A program made the translations under genes and the position numbers. The notes under the pieces are model-generated. The model was not told the DNA's origin, did no database searches, and worked only from the letters and a program-made list of their open reading frames with translations. 64,000 nt of DNA from Candidatus Phytoplasma ziziphi (lineage in GTDB: Bacteria > Bacillota_I > Bacilli_A > Acholeplasmatales > Acholeplasmataceae). Positions 8,704 to 18,823 of this stretch are shown one piece after another; the stretch's first letter is position 1; the number at the start of each line of letters is the position of its first letter. The DNA is taken from contig NZ_CP025121.1 in assembly GCF_003640545.1 (NCBI RefSeq), positions 186,001 through 250,000 on the forward strand, given 5' to 3'.

Positions 8704-11339
8704 AAAAACACTTTCCAATTATTTTTAAATTCAAGAAATCTATCGACTTCATAACTAGTTAATTGACCAAAATTTTTATTGCCGCCACCTTTACCATTAA
8801 TTGTTTTAACAACTTTTTTAATAAAATTACCTACATGAATTATTTTACTTTTGCATAAAATAAAAACTTGATCTAAATTTTTTTGACATAAGCATAAAAA
8901 ATCTACTTTTAATATATTAAATAGATGATCTAACAACACTTTTAAGTCATTATTTGTCAGTTCGTGATGATTACCGACAACAATCATTAAATAAGGCTCT
9001 ATTTTGTCAGGAATAAATTGCTTAGCTTTTTTTATAATTTGTTCATTTCTTTTTTGTAAAATTTGTTTTTTAAATTCACTAAATTCTTTTCTTAAAACTT
9101 GTAAATAATTTTTATAATTTTGAATATAAGCATAACTGTCTTTATAATTTTTCTGAATAGCGATCCTTTTTATTTTTGATAAAAATTCTTCTAAATAAAT
9201 ATCTTTGTGTATTTCTTCTATTTTAGCAAAAATTTGTTTTTCTTCTAAGATAAAAGGTTCTATTTTTTTATTTAAAGCTGAAAATAAGTTAGAATCAGTA
9301 ACTGCTTCTATTCTATAAATTCCAGAGCCAATGATTTTATAATCTACAATAGCAAATTTTTTTAAATCACTTGTGTTAACGACATGTGTGCCGCCACATA
9401 GTTGAAGCGAAAAATCACCAATCTTAACTATTCTAACTTTATCTGGATAATTGGTATTATCTAAAAATTGAACTTTTCTTTTTTTAGCTTCTAATAAAGA
9501 TGTTTCTTGGATAATAACTGGATGTTTTTGATTAATCCATTCATTAACTTTGTTTTCTATTTTTATTAAATTTTCAAAAGATAAATGTTGAAAATGATCA
9601 AAATCAAATCTCAAATAATCAGAATTTAAACCAGAACCTCTTGGTTTAACATGTTCTCCTAAAATTAATTTTAAAGAATCATATAAAAGATGAGTAGCTG
9701 TATGATTACAAGAAGTTTTTTTTCTCTTTAAGATATCAATAGAAGCTGTAACTTCTTGCCCTTCGATAAAAAAATTTATCAATGGAGAAATGGAACGATC
9801 GAATTGATGAATAATTTGTTGATTTGGTAATTTAGTAACTTTAACTACTACTAAATTATCAATCATTCCTACGTCATAAATTTGGCCGCCCATCTCAGGA
9901 TAAAAAGGTGTTTCTTTTAAAACAATGCCTTCGTCAAAAACTTTTAAAATTTTGGTTTGAATCGAAAACTTATTATAACCTACAAATTCGCTTTTTTCAG
10001 TAAAATTTAAAAAAAGATCATTTTGTTTATTCATACTATATTTATTATTTTGGACGCCACGAGATAATTTTTTTTGTTCTTCTAAATAAACTTGAAATTT
10101 TTTTTCATCTATATGAATATTATTTTTTTTAGCATATTCATAAATCATATCCACGGGAAAACCATAAGTATCATAAAGTTTAAAAAAATTATCTCCTGAA
10201 AGAGTATTATTTTCAACTAATTGAAAAAATAATTTTTGACCTTTATTTAAATTAAAAACAAATTTTTCTTCTTCTGTTTGGATAATATTTTCAATAATTT
10301 CTTTTTTATCAATTAAATAAGGATAAAATTCTCTCATTATATCAATAACAACAGAAACTAATTTAAATAAAAAAGGTTTTAGAAAACCTAATTTTTTTCC
10401 TTTAGTAAAAGCTCTTCTTAAAAGTTTTTTTAAAATATATCCTCGGCCTTCGTTAGCGAATAAAACCCCGTCGCCAATACCAAAAACTAAAGTTTTGATA
10501 TGATCAGCGATAATTCTAAAAGCTTCTTTGTGTTTCGAATATTCAACTTTACTTAAAAAACTAATTTTTTGAATAATAGGAAAAAAAAGATCTGTTTCGA
10601 AACTAGTTTGTTTGTCTTGAAAAATACAAGCTAAACGTTCCAACCCTGAACCAGTATCGATATTTTTACTTGGTAATTCAAGATATGTTTCTCTATTTTT
10701 CCCTGATTCACTATTATATTGTGAAAAAACTATATTCCAAATTTCTACAAACCGATTATTAGAAATATCTTTGTAAAGTAATTCTAAACCTCTTTGATCA
10801 TACTCAACTCCACGATCAAAAAAAATCTCAGTACAAGGACCGCAAGGTCCTTCACTTATTTCCCAAAAATTATCTTTTAAAGAAATTAAATGATCTGAAG
10901 CAATTCCTTTTTTTAACCATAAGTCATATGTAGCTTGATCTTGATAAAAATAAGTAATATACAAACGATCCTTCGAAAAAGCAAACCACTTATCAGATAT
11001 CAATAATTCGTAAGCAAAATCTATCGCTTCTTTTTTAAAATAATCGCCTATTGAAAAATTACCCAACATTTCAAAAAAAGTATGATGAATAGAATTTTGT
11101 CCTACATTCTCAATATCATTTGTTCTTAAACATTTTTGAATGCTAACTATTTTAGGACAAAAAGCTTTTTCAGAACCATCAAAATATTTTTTAAAAGGAA
11201 CTACCCCCGCATTAACCCATAATAAACTAGGATCAGAAGAGTCAGGAATTAAAGAAGATGAATTTTCTAAATAATGTCCTTTTGCAACAAAAAAATCTAA
11301 CCACATTTGTCTAATTTCATTAGTAGTCATCTTTTTCAT
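8700..11339 (-). CDS. alaS: Alanyl-tRNA synthetase
   Basis: About 879 residues: catalytic domain (EIRQMWLDFF, SLLWVNAGVVPFK, TGSGLERL), editing domain with the HxxxH and CGGTH zinc motifs (NHTATHLLYD, LCGGTHV) and a C-terminal C-Ala domain ending in GKGGGNKNFGQ. The stop is TGA, shared with the ruvX start. I prefer the start MKKMTTNEIR at 11339, nine bases after a GGA; an in-frame ATG six codons upstream lies inside a duplicated leader. Confidence 0.96.
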   Translation of the reverse strand: MKKMTTNEIRQMWLDFFVAKGHYLENSSSLIPDSSDPSLLWVNAGVVPFKKYFDGSEKAFCPKIVSIQKCLRTNDIENVGQNSIHHTFFEMLGNFSIGDYFKKEAIDFAYELLISDKWFAFSKDRLYITYFYQDQATYDLWLKKGIASDHLISLKDNFWEISEGPCGPCTEIFFDRGVEYDQRGLELLYKDISNNRFVEIWNIVFSQYNSESGKNRETYLELPSKNIDTGSGLERLACIFQDKQTSFETDLFFPIIQKISFLSKVEYSKHKEAFRIIADHIKTLVFGIGDGVLFANEGRGYILKKLLRRAFTKGKKLGFLKPFLFKLVSVVIDIMREFYPYLIDKKEIIENIIQTEEEKFVFNLNKGQKLFFQLVENNTLSGDNFFKLYDTYGFPVDMIYEYAKKNNIHIDEKKFQVYLEEQKKLSRGVQNNKYSMNKQNDLFLNFTEKSEFVGYNKFSIQTKILKVFDEGIVLKETPFYPEMGGQIYDVGMIDNLVVVKVTKLPNQQIIHQFDRSISPLINFFIEGQEVTASIDILKRKKTSCNHTATHLLYDSLKLILGEHVKPRGSGLNSDYLRFDFDHFQHLSFENLIKIENKVNEWINQKHPVIIQETSLLEAKKRKVQFLDNTNYPDKVRIVKIGDFSLQLCGGTHVVNTSDLKKFAIVDYKIIGSGIYRIEAVTDSNLFSALNKKIEPFILEEKQIFAKIEEIHKDIYLEEFLSKIKRIAIQKNYKDSYAYIQNYKNYLQVLRKEFSEFKKQILQKRNEQIIKKAKQFIPDKIEPYLMIVVGNHHELTNNDLKVLLDHLFNILKVDFLCLCQKNLDQVFILCKSKIIHVGNFIKKVVKTINGKGGGNKNFGQLTSYEVDRFLEFKNNWKVFL

Positions 11340-11372
11340 TTCATAATTTCCTTTCATTTCATAATTTCCTTT
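11337..11372 (-). repeat. 18-bp tandem duplication in the alaS leader
   Basis: An exact 18-base unit occurs twice (11337-11354 and 11355-11372). Each copy carries an AAAGGA ribosome-binding core and an ATG on the minus strand, so the alaS translation start signal is doubled. Confidence 0.85.
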
Positions 11373-11407
11373 ATATAATATTTTATTTCAACAAAAAAAT
11401 ATATCTT

Positions 11408-11608
11408 TTATTCTACTTCTTTTTGTTTCTTTTTATTTTTAATTAAAATTAATTTACCTTTATAATAAGAGCTATTTGCAGTTAAACGATGTGATAAAGT
11501 AAAATTATGAGTATCAGGGCAAACAATTAAGTTAGGTTTAGTTAATTTTTGATGTGTACGTCTTTTTCTTTTTGCAGTTTTACTTATTCTTCTAAAAGGA
11601 ACAGCCAT
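11408..11608 (-). CDS. rpmF: 50S ribosomal protein L32
   Basis: Sixty-six residues beginning MAVPFRRISKTAKRKRRTH, the canonical L32 N-terminus. The later zinc-ribbon cysteines are reduced: only one cysteine (VCPDTH) is seen, so this is probably a zinc-free type. A good AGGAGATAT ribosome site precedes the ATG. Confidence 0.93.
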   Translation of the reverse strand: MAVPFRRISKTAKRKRRTHQKLTKPNLIVCPDTHNFTLSHRLTANSSYYKGKLILIKNKKKQKEVE

Positions 11609-11628
11609 GTTTTTATATCTCCTATTTT

Positions 11629-11675
11629 TTTATTATCAAATAAAAATTTTAACAAAATATTTATTTGATAATAAA
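11629..11675 (-). repeat. 16-bp inverted repeat in the rpmF leader
   Basis: The arms 11629-11644 and 11660-11675 are exact reverse complements with a 15-base loop, between tRNA-Arg and the rpmF ribosome site. The core TTTGATAATAAA also appears in the 20-bp inverted repeat at 3989-4033. A leader hairpin or operator is possible; on the minus strand no T-run follows it. Confidence 0.55.
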
Positions 11676-11723
11676 AGAACTTTTTTTCTTAAATTTTTAT
11701 ATTCAATATTAAAATAAAAATAA

Positions 11724-11800
<77 letters not shown>

Positions 11801-11874
11801 TTTTTATGGAATCAACTTATATTATACTTTAAAATTTTATTTTTTTCATTTTATTATTAACAAAAATAATTTTT

Positions 11875-12318
11875 TTATCCTTTTTGAAAAACTTTCAAAA
11901 AAATATAACTAAATTTATCATAAAAATTATAATATTCTAAAATATCAAAATTATTATTATTTAACCAATCAATCAAATAATTAATTTTTCCTTGGCAACC
12001 TAATAAAAAATATTTTTTTTTATAAGGAGATCTTTGTAAAATTTGCGAAATAGTATGCGGACCCATTCCGCAAATCAAAGCTAAATCAAAATCATCATTT
12101 ATTTTATCAAAACCATCACTTAAATAAAATTTAACAGGATAATTTTTTAAATTTTCAAAAGCTTTTTGTAAAGGTTTAATTTTATTATCACAAGCAATTC
12201 CTTTTTTAATATATTTTAAATCTAATGCTTTTTTTAAAACTAAACCATGATCTGTGCCGATATCAATAACTATATTGTAACCTTTTAACAGAGAAGCGAT
12301 AAAAAGAAGTCTTTTCAT
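11875..12318 (-). CDS. trmK: tRNA (adenine-22 N1)-methyltransferase, short form
   Basis: The 147-residue protein has [10 protein letters not shown] (SAM loop) and [13 protein letters not shown], motifs of the TrmK/YqfN family that methylates A22 in tRNA. Usual length is about 220-240; the C-terminal coiled-coil domain is missing here, so this is a reduced version. Its ATG overlaps the rpoD stop by four bases (ATGA). Proximity to rpoD and dnaG is the same as in Firmicutes, which supports the call. Confidence 0.82.
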   Translation of the reverse strand: MKRLLFIASLLKGYNIVIDIGTDHGLVLKKALDLKYIKKGIACDNKIKPLQKAFENLKNYPVKFYLSDGFDKINDDFDLALICGMGPHTISQILQRSPYKKKYFLLGCQGKINYLIDWLNNNNFDILEYYNFYDKFSYIFLKVFQKG

Positions 12319-13580
12319 TTTTTAATAATATTATTATACAATGTTCTTAATTTATTTTGCTTAGAAGGGCTTCTTAAACGTCTTAAAGCTTTAGCTTCTA
12401 TTTGGCGAATTCTCTCGCGAGTAACTCCAAATTTATTACCTAATTCTTCTAAAGTATAAATATGTCCATCTGTAAGGCCATAACGCATTTTTAAAACTTG
12501 TTCTTCTTTATCTGTTAAAACTTCTTCTAAAGATTCATCTAAGGTCTTTTTTAACATTTCTTGTAACATATATTCATGAGGAGAAATAGTATTAGGATCA
12601 TTGATAAAATCTCCTAAAGAAGAATCAACTTCTTCTCTAGCTGATGTTTCTAAAGAAATAGTTTCTTTTTCTATCATTTGAATATCCACAATTTCTTTTT
12701 TTTTGATATTCATATTCATAGCTAACTCTTGATTATCAACTTTACGTAATAAATCTTGTGTTAATTTTCCTAAACAACGAGAAATTTTATTCATTGTTTC
12801 AATAATATGAACTGGAATTCGAATTGTTCTAGCTTGATCAGATACAGCTCTTGTAATCGCTTGTCTTATCCACCAAGTAGCATAAGTAGAAAATTTAAAA
12901 CCTTTAGTATAATCGAACTTATCGACTGCTCTCATCAAGCCCATATTGCCTTCTTGAATTAAATCTAAAAATAAAATCTTTCTTCCTATATAACGTTTGG
13001 CTATCGAAACTACTAAACGATAATTAGCTTCGATTAATTTATTTTTAGCTTTTTCAGCATCTTCTATCTGTTTATTTATCTCTTGTACTTGTTCATATGT
13101 TAATTCTATTTCTTGTTTTTTATATTGTTCTAATTTTTTTTTAGCTATTAACCCTTCATAAACCATTTTGGATTTTATTTTTTCTTCTTCTAAAGTTAAT
13201 AAAGGAATTTGACCTATTTCTTTAAGATACATTTTAACAGGATCGTTTACTTTAATAGAATTAGAAATTTGTTCCAAATTTAAATCTTCTTGAGATTCTT
13301 CTTTATTATACATATCATTATTTGTTGAATATAATTTATCAAAAGGATCATTTTTAGATGGATTTTTTTTTCTAGAATTATTCCTTTTATTTTTGAATTT
13401 TTTATCATGCATAATTATGGATTTAATAAGTCTTGAGTTAAAAAAATCTTTATTTTTATAAAATTGTTCTAACCATTGAATCTTTTGTTCGAAAGGAGTA
13501 ATAACAAGTGAATGATTTTCTTGTTCTATTTTCAAATGATGTTTTTTATAGATTTTTTTAAAATTTTTTCTTAAATTCAT
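12315..13580 (-). CDS. rpoD: Primary RNA polymerase sigma factor
   Basis: This 421-residue sigma-70 has region 1.2 ([16 protein letters not shown]), region 2 ([32 protein letters not shown], with [14 protein letters not shown]), region 3 and region 4 with the helix-turn-helix [20 protein letters not shown]. The N-terminal region 1.1 is replaced by a lysine-rich stretch. It directs the polymerase to TATAAT-type promoters. It lies in the order dnaG-rpoD-trmK. Stop is TGA. Confidence 0.96.
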   Translation of the reverse strand: MNLRKNFKKIYKKHHLKIEQENHSLVITPFEQKIQWLEQFYKNKDFFNSRLIKSIIMHDKKFKNKRNNSRKKNPSKNDPFDKLYSTNNDMYNKEESQEDLNLEQISNSIKVNDPVKMYLKEIGQIPLLTLEEEKIKSKMVYEGLIAKKKLEQYKKQEIELTYEQVQEINKQIEDAEKAKNKLIEANYRLVVSIAKRYIGRKILFLDLIQEGNMGLMRAVDKFDYTKGFKFSTYATWWIRQAITRAVSDQARTIRIPVHIIETMNKISRCLGKLTQDLLRKVDNQELAMNMNIKKKEIVDIQMIEKETISLETSAREEVDSSLGDFINDPNTISPHEYMLQEMLKKTLDESLEEVLTDKEEQVLKMRYGLTDGHIYTLEELGNKFGVTRERIRQIEAKALRRLRSPSKQNKLRTLYNNIIKK

Positions 13581-13636
13581 AAAATTCCCTTTTTATTCAT
13601 TTATAATAATTATTTTTTATAATTAATAAAATAAAA

Positions 13637-15529
13637 TTAGTCTATTTTATTTTCAAATTTATTTTGTTGAATATTTAATAATTGTTTTTCTTTTTGTTTT
13701 AACTCGTCCCATAATTTATTTATTTCTGGACTATAATCTTCATCATTATTATTTTTTTCATTAATTTTAGCTTTAATTATCTGTATTTCTTTCTTAATTT
13801 CTTGTTGAATCGTCGAATAATCTTTCATTTGAAAAGGAATAAAAATATCTTTTAAATATTCTTGACTTTTTATTCTTTTTTTTTGTTTAAATATAGCATT
13901 GTTTTCAACTTGTAATAATAAATTATATACTATTTCAGAATTCGACATATGATCTAAAAATTCTTTATAAACATTTTTAAAATTAGAAATATTTATGCCA
14001 TTTTTCTTTTCTTCTTCTTTGGAATATTTCATAGAATAATCTTTAATCTTACGAATCAAATCTATCACATCGGCATTAATATTTTCATATTTATAAATTT
14101 CTTCTATAACCAAATCAATATATTTTTGATTTAAAAATAATTCAGTTAAAATACTTATTTCTTTTTCATAACTCCCAATTATTCCTTTTAAAGAAATTTT
14201 ATCCTTTTTTCTTTGTAATAATTCGTTGTTTGTGTCTTTAATAGAAATAAAAGAAAATAAATCAGTTTGAATTTGATATTTTTCATTTATTTTATTTCGA
14301 AAATATTCCAAATTGTCTCTATTATGATATTTTAATAAAATTTGAATATTTGAATTTATTTGATTGTCTCTTAACTCTTTCCTTCTAAATTCTTCTATTT
14401 GATTAAAAATATAATCTTTAGTTCTTTCTTCTAATTTTTGTTTTAAGAGACTTATATTATTTTGTTTAGATAAAATATATTCATCCGGATCTAAATTATA
14501 AGGTAAATGTAAAACCTTAACTCTAAAACTATTTTTATTCAACAAAAAAGAAATTTTTTTCTCAGCTTCTTTTCCTGCATTATCAGAATCTAAAGCGACA
14601 GTAACATTTTGTGTTACCTTTTTTAATGATGCTATTTGAATTCGATTCAAATTAGTTCCTAAACTAGCGACAACATTTTTCATACCTATTTTATAAAAAG
14701 CTATAACGTCAAAAAAACCTTCGCATAAAATAACTTCTTTTTTATTTTGGATATCTTTTTGATGTTCAAAAAAACGATATAACAAATTTTCTTTTTTACA
14801 ATGACCATTAAATAAATATTTAGGAATATTAAATTGCGTTTGATTTTGATTATTTTCTAATGAACGTCCACAAAAACCAACTATTTCCCCGTTTAAATCG
14901 ATCAAGGGAAACATCAAACGATTAATAAAAAAATCAAAATATTTATCTGAATCATTTTTTTTAGAAATTAAACCTAATTTTAAAATATCTTCATATTTAT
15001 AATTAAGTTTTCCAACTAAATGTTTAATTAAAGCACTTGTGTTTTTATGAGAATAACCTAATCCAAACTCTTTAATTAATTCTTTATTTAATTTTCTGTC
15101 TTCGAATAAATATTTTAATAAAGGATGCTCTGAAAATTCTTTTCTATCTAAGATAAATAACAAAGCTTTTTGATAAAATTCATTAGCTGATTTTAAAATA
15201 GAAATTAAAGGATCTTCGGGTTTTAATTTTTGTTTAGGCAAATTAATATTAAAAAGTTTAGCTAATTGTTGTATCGCTTCTGACGTAGGAATATCTTTTA
15301 ATTGAGAATAAAATTTAACCGGAGAGCCGCCTTTACGGCAACCCATACATAAAGCAATATTTTTTTCAGGAGAAATAGATAAAGAAGGAGTTTTTTCTTT
15401 ATGAAAAGGACACAAAGCGAAAAAACCTTTGCCTTGTTTTTTCGCAACAATTCCCATTTTAATAATTAAATCATAAATGAGGATTTTTTTATTTAATATC
15501 TCAAACAAATTATTATTTACATTATTCAT
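13637..15529 (-). CDS. dnaG: DNA primase DnaG
   Basis: The 630-residue primase has a CHC2 zinc finger (CPFHKEKTPS ... CMGCRKGG), the RNA polymerase domain with FINRLMFPL and GFCGRSL, and the TOPRIM motifs ILCEGFFDVIAFYK and VALDSDNAGKEAEKK. The C-terminal helicase-binding region is long and helical. It makes RNA primers for both strands. Complete, unlike the second, decayed primase in the island. Confidence 0.95.
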   Translation of the reverse strand: MNNVNNNLFEILNKKILIYDLIIKMGIVAKKQGKGFFALCPFHKEKTPSLSISPEKNIALCMGCRKGGSPVKFYSQLKDIPTSEAIQQLAKLFNINLPKQKLKPEDPLISILKSANEFYQKALLFILDRKEFSEHPLLKYLFEDRKLNKELIKEFGLGYSHKNTSALIKHLVGKLNYKYEDILKLGLISKKNDSDKYFDFFINRLMFPLIDLNGEIVGFCGRSLENNQNQTQFNIPKYLFNGHCKKENLLYRFFEHQKDIQNKKEVILCEGFFDVIAFYKIGMKNVVASLGTNLNRIQIASLKKVTQNVTVALDSDNAGKEAEKKISFLLNKNSFRVKVLHLPYNLDPDEYILSKQNNISLLKQKLEERTKDYIFNQIEEFRRKELRDNQINSNIQILLKYHNRDNLEYFRNKINEKYQIQTDLFSFISIKDTNNELLQRKKDKISLKGIIGSYEKEISILTELFLNQKYIDLVIEEIYKYENINADVIDLIRKIKDYSMKYSKEEEKKNGINISNFKNVYKEFLDHMSNSEIVYNLLLQVENNAIFKQKKRIKSQEYLKDIFIPFQMKDYSTIQQEIKKEIQIIKAKINEKNNNDEDYSPEINKLWDELKQKEKQLLNIQQNKFENKID

Positions 15530-15580
15530 AAGACTTAATTTCTTATATTAATTCGAACATTTGTTTATTTATGTAAAAAA

Positions 15581-16957
15581 TTAAAATATTATTTTATCTT
15601 CTACATATTTTTTAATTTCTTCAATTGACACTCGTTCTTGTTCCAAAGAATCACGATCTCTGATAGTAACTGTATCATTGATTAAAGTTTCTTCATCTAC
15701 AGTACAACAAAACGGCGTACCTATCATATCTTGTCGTCGATACCTTTTGCCTATACTTTGATTTTCGTCATAATATACTTCAAAAAAAGAAGATAATTTT
15801 TTTTGTAATTCTTTAGCTTTAAAATTATGTTTTTGTTTTATTAAAGGAAAAATAGCTAATTTATAAGGAGATAAAAAAGGATGAATTTTCAAAACTATTC
15901 TTGTAGTATCATTTTTTAATTTTTCATTTTGTAAAAAATTAATTATAGTAGCTAAAAATAATCTTTCAACTCCTAAAGAAGGTTCAATAACAAAAGGCCA
16001 ATATTTTTCTTTAGTTAATACATCTAGATATTTTAAATCTTTTTGTGAAAATTTTTGATGCGCTTTCAAATCAAAATCCGTCCTTGAAGATATTCCCCAT
16101 AATTCATCAAATCCCCAAGGAAAACGAAATAAAATATCTGTAGTGGCATTGGCATAATGACTTAATTCATTAGAGTTATAATCTTTAAGTTTTAAATTAT
16201 GTATATTAAAACCTAATTGTAAAAGAAAATTATAAGAATAATCTTTCCAAAAGCAAAACCACTCATAATATGATTTAGGATGACAAAAAAACTCTAATTC
16301 CATTTGTTCAAATTCACAAGTACGAAAAATAAAATTACCTGGAGTAATTTCATTACGAAAAGCTTTTCCAATTTGACCTACACCAAAAGGGATTTTTTTA
16401 CGAGTAGAATGTAAAATATTTTTAAAATTAACAAAAATACCTTGACAAGTTTCTGGTCTTAAATATAAAGGAAGAGAGCTTTCAGAAACAACACCTTGTG
16501 AAGTTTTAAATAATAAATTGAATTCTTTAACAGAAGCCCAATTTTTAGTTCCTAAAATTTTATGTTTAATTAAATAATCTGTCATCTCTTGGAAAGTTAA
16601 ACTATCAACATTTATCTGAGGATCATGATTTTTAATTAATTTATCTGCTCTATAACGTTTATTATCGTCTTTATTTTCAGCTAAAGGATCTATAAATGAA
16701 GATAAATGTCCTGATGCTTCCCAAATTTTAGGATTCATAATAACAGAACTATCTAACAAAACATTTTTTTCATTTTCTTGAAAAAATTTTTTGATCCAAG
16801 CTTTTTTAATATTTTGTTTTAATAAACTACCTAAAGGACCATAATCAAAACTATTAGCTAAACCATTATAAATTTCGCTACCAGGAAAAACAAAACCAGT
16901 TTGTTTCATAAAACTAACGATATCTTTGAAAGAAATATTGTTTATATTTTCGCACAT
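15581..16957 (-). CDS. glyQS: Glycyl-tRNA synthetase, dimeric type
   Basis: The 458-residue class II enzyme has motif 2 (FGVGQIGKAFRNEITPG), motif 3 (EPSLGVERLFLA) and GSEIYNGLANSFDYGPLG at the N-terminus, characteristic of the eukaryotic/mycoplasma single-chain glycyl enzyme rather than the two-subunit form. The anticodon-binding domain ends in GTPFCCTVDEETL and VTIRDRDS. It sits between era and dnaG, where Firmicutes carry glyQS. Confidence 0.94.
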   Translation of the reverse strand: MCENINNISFKDIVSFMKQTGFVFPGSEIYNGLANSFDYGPLGSLLKQNIKKAWIKKFFQENEKNVLLDSSVIMNPKIWEASGHLSSFIDPLAENKDDNKRYRADKLIKNHDPQINVDSLTFQEMTDYLIKHKILGTKNWASVKEFNLLFKTSQGVVSESSLPLYLRPETCQGIFVNFKNILHSTRKKIPFGVGQIGKAFRNEITPGNFIFRTCEFEQMELEFFCHPKSYYEWFCFWKDYSYNFLLQLGFNIHNLKLKDYNSNELSHYANATTDILFRFPWGFDELWGISSRTDFDLKAHQKFSQKDLKYLDVLTKEKYWPFVIEPSLGVERLFLATIINFLQNEKLKNDTTRIVLKIHPFLSPYKLAIFPLIKQKHNFKAKELQKKLSSFFEVYYDENQSIGKRYRRQDMIGTPFCCTVDEETLINDTVTIRDRDSLEQERVSIEEIKKYVEDKIIF

Positions 16958-16991
16958 AATTTAATAACCAATTTTTCATTATATTTTTTTA

Positions 16992-17885
16992 TTATTTTGT
17001 ATATGAAACATAAGGAGAATGAAAAACTTTTTTTCTAATATTCAATTCCGTATCTACTTTAACCCATAAATTTAAAGAAACTTTCTTTTTCAAAAATCTC
17101 TTAATATCTTTTTCAGCAGTAATCCGAATTTTTTTTAATGTGGCACCATTAGTTCCAATTAAAATTTTTCTTTGGCTAACTTTCGAAACTAAAATTAAAA
17201 TATCTATTGTTAAAGAATCTAAATCTTTACTATAAGTTAAATTTTCTAAATAAACAGAACAAACATGCGGTAATTCTTTATCTAAATAATAAAAAAATTT
17301 TTCTCTTACAAATTCTGATATTAATTCTTCTTGCGAAAGATTAGTAACAACATCTTGAGAGAAATAAGGTTCTCTTTCGTCTAGTAAGGAAATAATATTT
17401 TCTTTCAAAATGTTTAAATTTTGATCTTTAACACTAGACAAAGGGATAATAGCTTCAAAAGAAAAATATTTTAAATAGCTTAAAATAATTTTATCAATTA
17501 AAATCTTCTTTTTGAAAAGATCCATTTTAGTAATAACTAAAATAATTTTCTTATTATATGTTTGAATAAAAGTCAAAATATCTTTGTCCCTTTGACTACA
17601 TTCCTCATCAACCAAAAACAAAATAACATCGACTTCTTGAATATTTTTGAAAGTTACAAAATTCATTCTAGAAATTAAAAAACTTTGTTTTTTATATATT
17701 AGACCTGGATTATCTACAAAAATCAATTGATAATCAGGACTATTACAAATACCTAGAATTTTCTTTTTTGTAGTATTAGGTTTATCACTTGTAATAGAAA
17801 TTTTTTGTTCTAACAAAGAATTTAATAAAGTAGATTTGCCTACGTTAGCCTTACCTATCATAGTAATAAAACCTGATTTAAACAA
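16992..17885 (-). CDS. era: GTPase Era
   Basis: The 297-residue GTPase has G1 GKANVGKSTLLN, G3 DNPGL and G4 ITKMD, plus a C-terminal KH domain with ILIGTNGATLKKI. It binds the 3' end of 16S rRNA during 30S maturation. It follows ybeY by 69 bases. The usual recO gene between era and glyQS is absent. Confidence 0.94.
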   Translation of the reverse strand: MFKSGFITMIGKANVGKSTLLNSLLEQKISITSDKPNTTKKKILGICNSPDYQLIFVDNPGLIYKKQSFLISRMNFVTFKNIQEVDVILFLVDEECSQRDKDILTFIQTYNKKIILVITKMDLFKKKILIDKIILSYLKYFSFEAIIPLSSVKDQNLNILKENIISLLDEREPYFSQDVVTNLSQEELISEFVREKFFYYLDKELPHVCSVYLENLTYSKDLDSLTIDILILVSKVSQRKILIGTNGATLKKIRITAEKDIKRFLKKKVSLNLWVKVDTELNIRKKVFHSPYVSYTK

Positions 17886-17954
17886 ACAACAAACCTCCCT
17901 TTAGAACAAAAAGATTATAAAATTCTATTAATAATCAAAAATAATGTTAAATTA

Positions 17955-18362
17955 CTAAACAATATTATGTTTTTTTAAAATATCTTCTTGTATATCGATC
18001 ATTTCTTGTAAAGATTGTTCGGTATCATCATCATATCCTTTTAAATGAAGATAGCCATGAATAACTAAAAATGCAACTTCTCTTTCTAAACTATGACCTA
18101 TTTTTTGAGCTTGCTCAAAAACTTTAGTTAAAGAAATAAAGATATCTCCTAAATAATCATCATAATTTGTATTCGGAAAAGTTAAAACATCAGTAGGATA
18201 ATTTTTTTGGCGATAATAAAAATTCATTTCTTGCATTTTATTATTATTTATAAAAATAACATTGATTTTTTTCGTGTCTTCTATAAAATCAAAAATATAA
18301 ATCAAAATTTTTTTAAAATTTTGAATTTTTTGTTTTGTTGTGTTATGTATTTTAATAATCAT
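17955..18362 (-). CDS. ybeY: Endoribonuclease YbeY with an altered zinc ligand
   Basis: The 135-residue protein matches YbeY in length and in YPTDVLTFP, LGDIFIS and the zinc motif region. The canonical motif is HGxLHLxGYDH; here it reads HGYLHLKGYDDD, so the third zinc histidine is replaced by aspartate (GAT instead of CAT, one base). The two first histidines remain. YbeY acts in 16S rRNA 3' maturation and ribosome quality control. Whether Asp can hold the zinc is unknown. Confidence 0.9.
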   Translation of the reverse strand: MIIKIHNTTKQKIQNFKKILIYIFDFIEDTKKINVIFINNNKMQEMNFYYRQKNYPTDVLTFPNTNYDDYLGDIFISLTKVFEQAQKIGHSLEREVAFLVIHGYLHLKGYDDDTEQSLQEMIDIQEDILKKHNIV

Positions 18363-18466
18363 CTATAATGATTTCTTTTCTGAAAATTGTTATTAATATT
18401 TAAAGTACTAAATATAAAAAAATATTTTAATAATAAATCGATAAAATCCTTATTAAAAATAAAAAA

Positions 18467-18486
18467 CACCTGATAAATTATAGGTG
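18467..18486 (-). terminator. Terminator after rpsU
   Basis: On the minus strand CACCT and AGGTG pair around a ten-base loop and are followed by TTTTTT. It lies 17 bases after the rpsU stop. Confidence 0.65.
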
Positions 18487-18502
18487 AATTTTTTATTAAA
18501 AT

Positions 18503-18673
18503 TTAATATTTTTTTTTAGAAAATTTTCTACGGTTTTTTCTTTCTGTACTTGGTTTAATATAATATTCTTTTTTTCGAGCTTGCACTAAATTTCCTGATT
18601 TAGAAACATCACGTTTAAAACGACGTAAAGTTTCATCAAAAGTTTCTTCTTTGCGAACAATAGTCTTAATCAT
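18503..18673 (-). CDS. rpsU: 30S ribosomal protein S21
   Basis: Translating the minus strand from the ATG at 18673 gives 56 residues: [20 protein letters not shown], then [20 protein letters not shown] and a basic tail [12 protein letters not shown]. This is the S21 pattern over its full length. A GGAG sequence precedes the start. Confidence 0.93.
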   Translation of the reverse strand: MIKTIVRKEETFDETLRRFKRDVSKSGNLVQARKKEYYIKPSTERKNRRKFSKKKY

Positions 18674-18823
18674 TTAATCAACTCCTTTTCTGCACAAAAA
18701 ATAATTTAATTATAAAAACACATAATCAAAATAATACCAAAATATATTTTTTAATATTATTTTTTCAATATATAAAATATGCTATCATAAATAAATAAAA
18801 ATAAAACAAAAAAATAATTTTTT

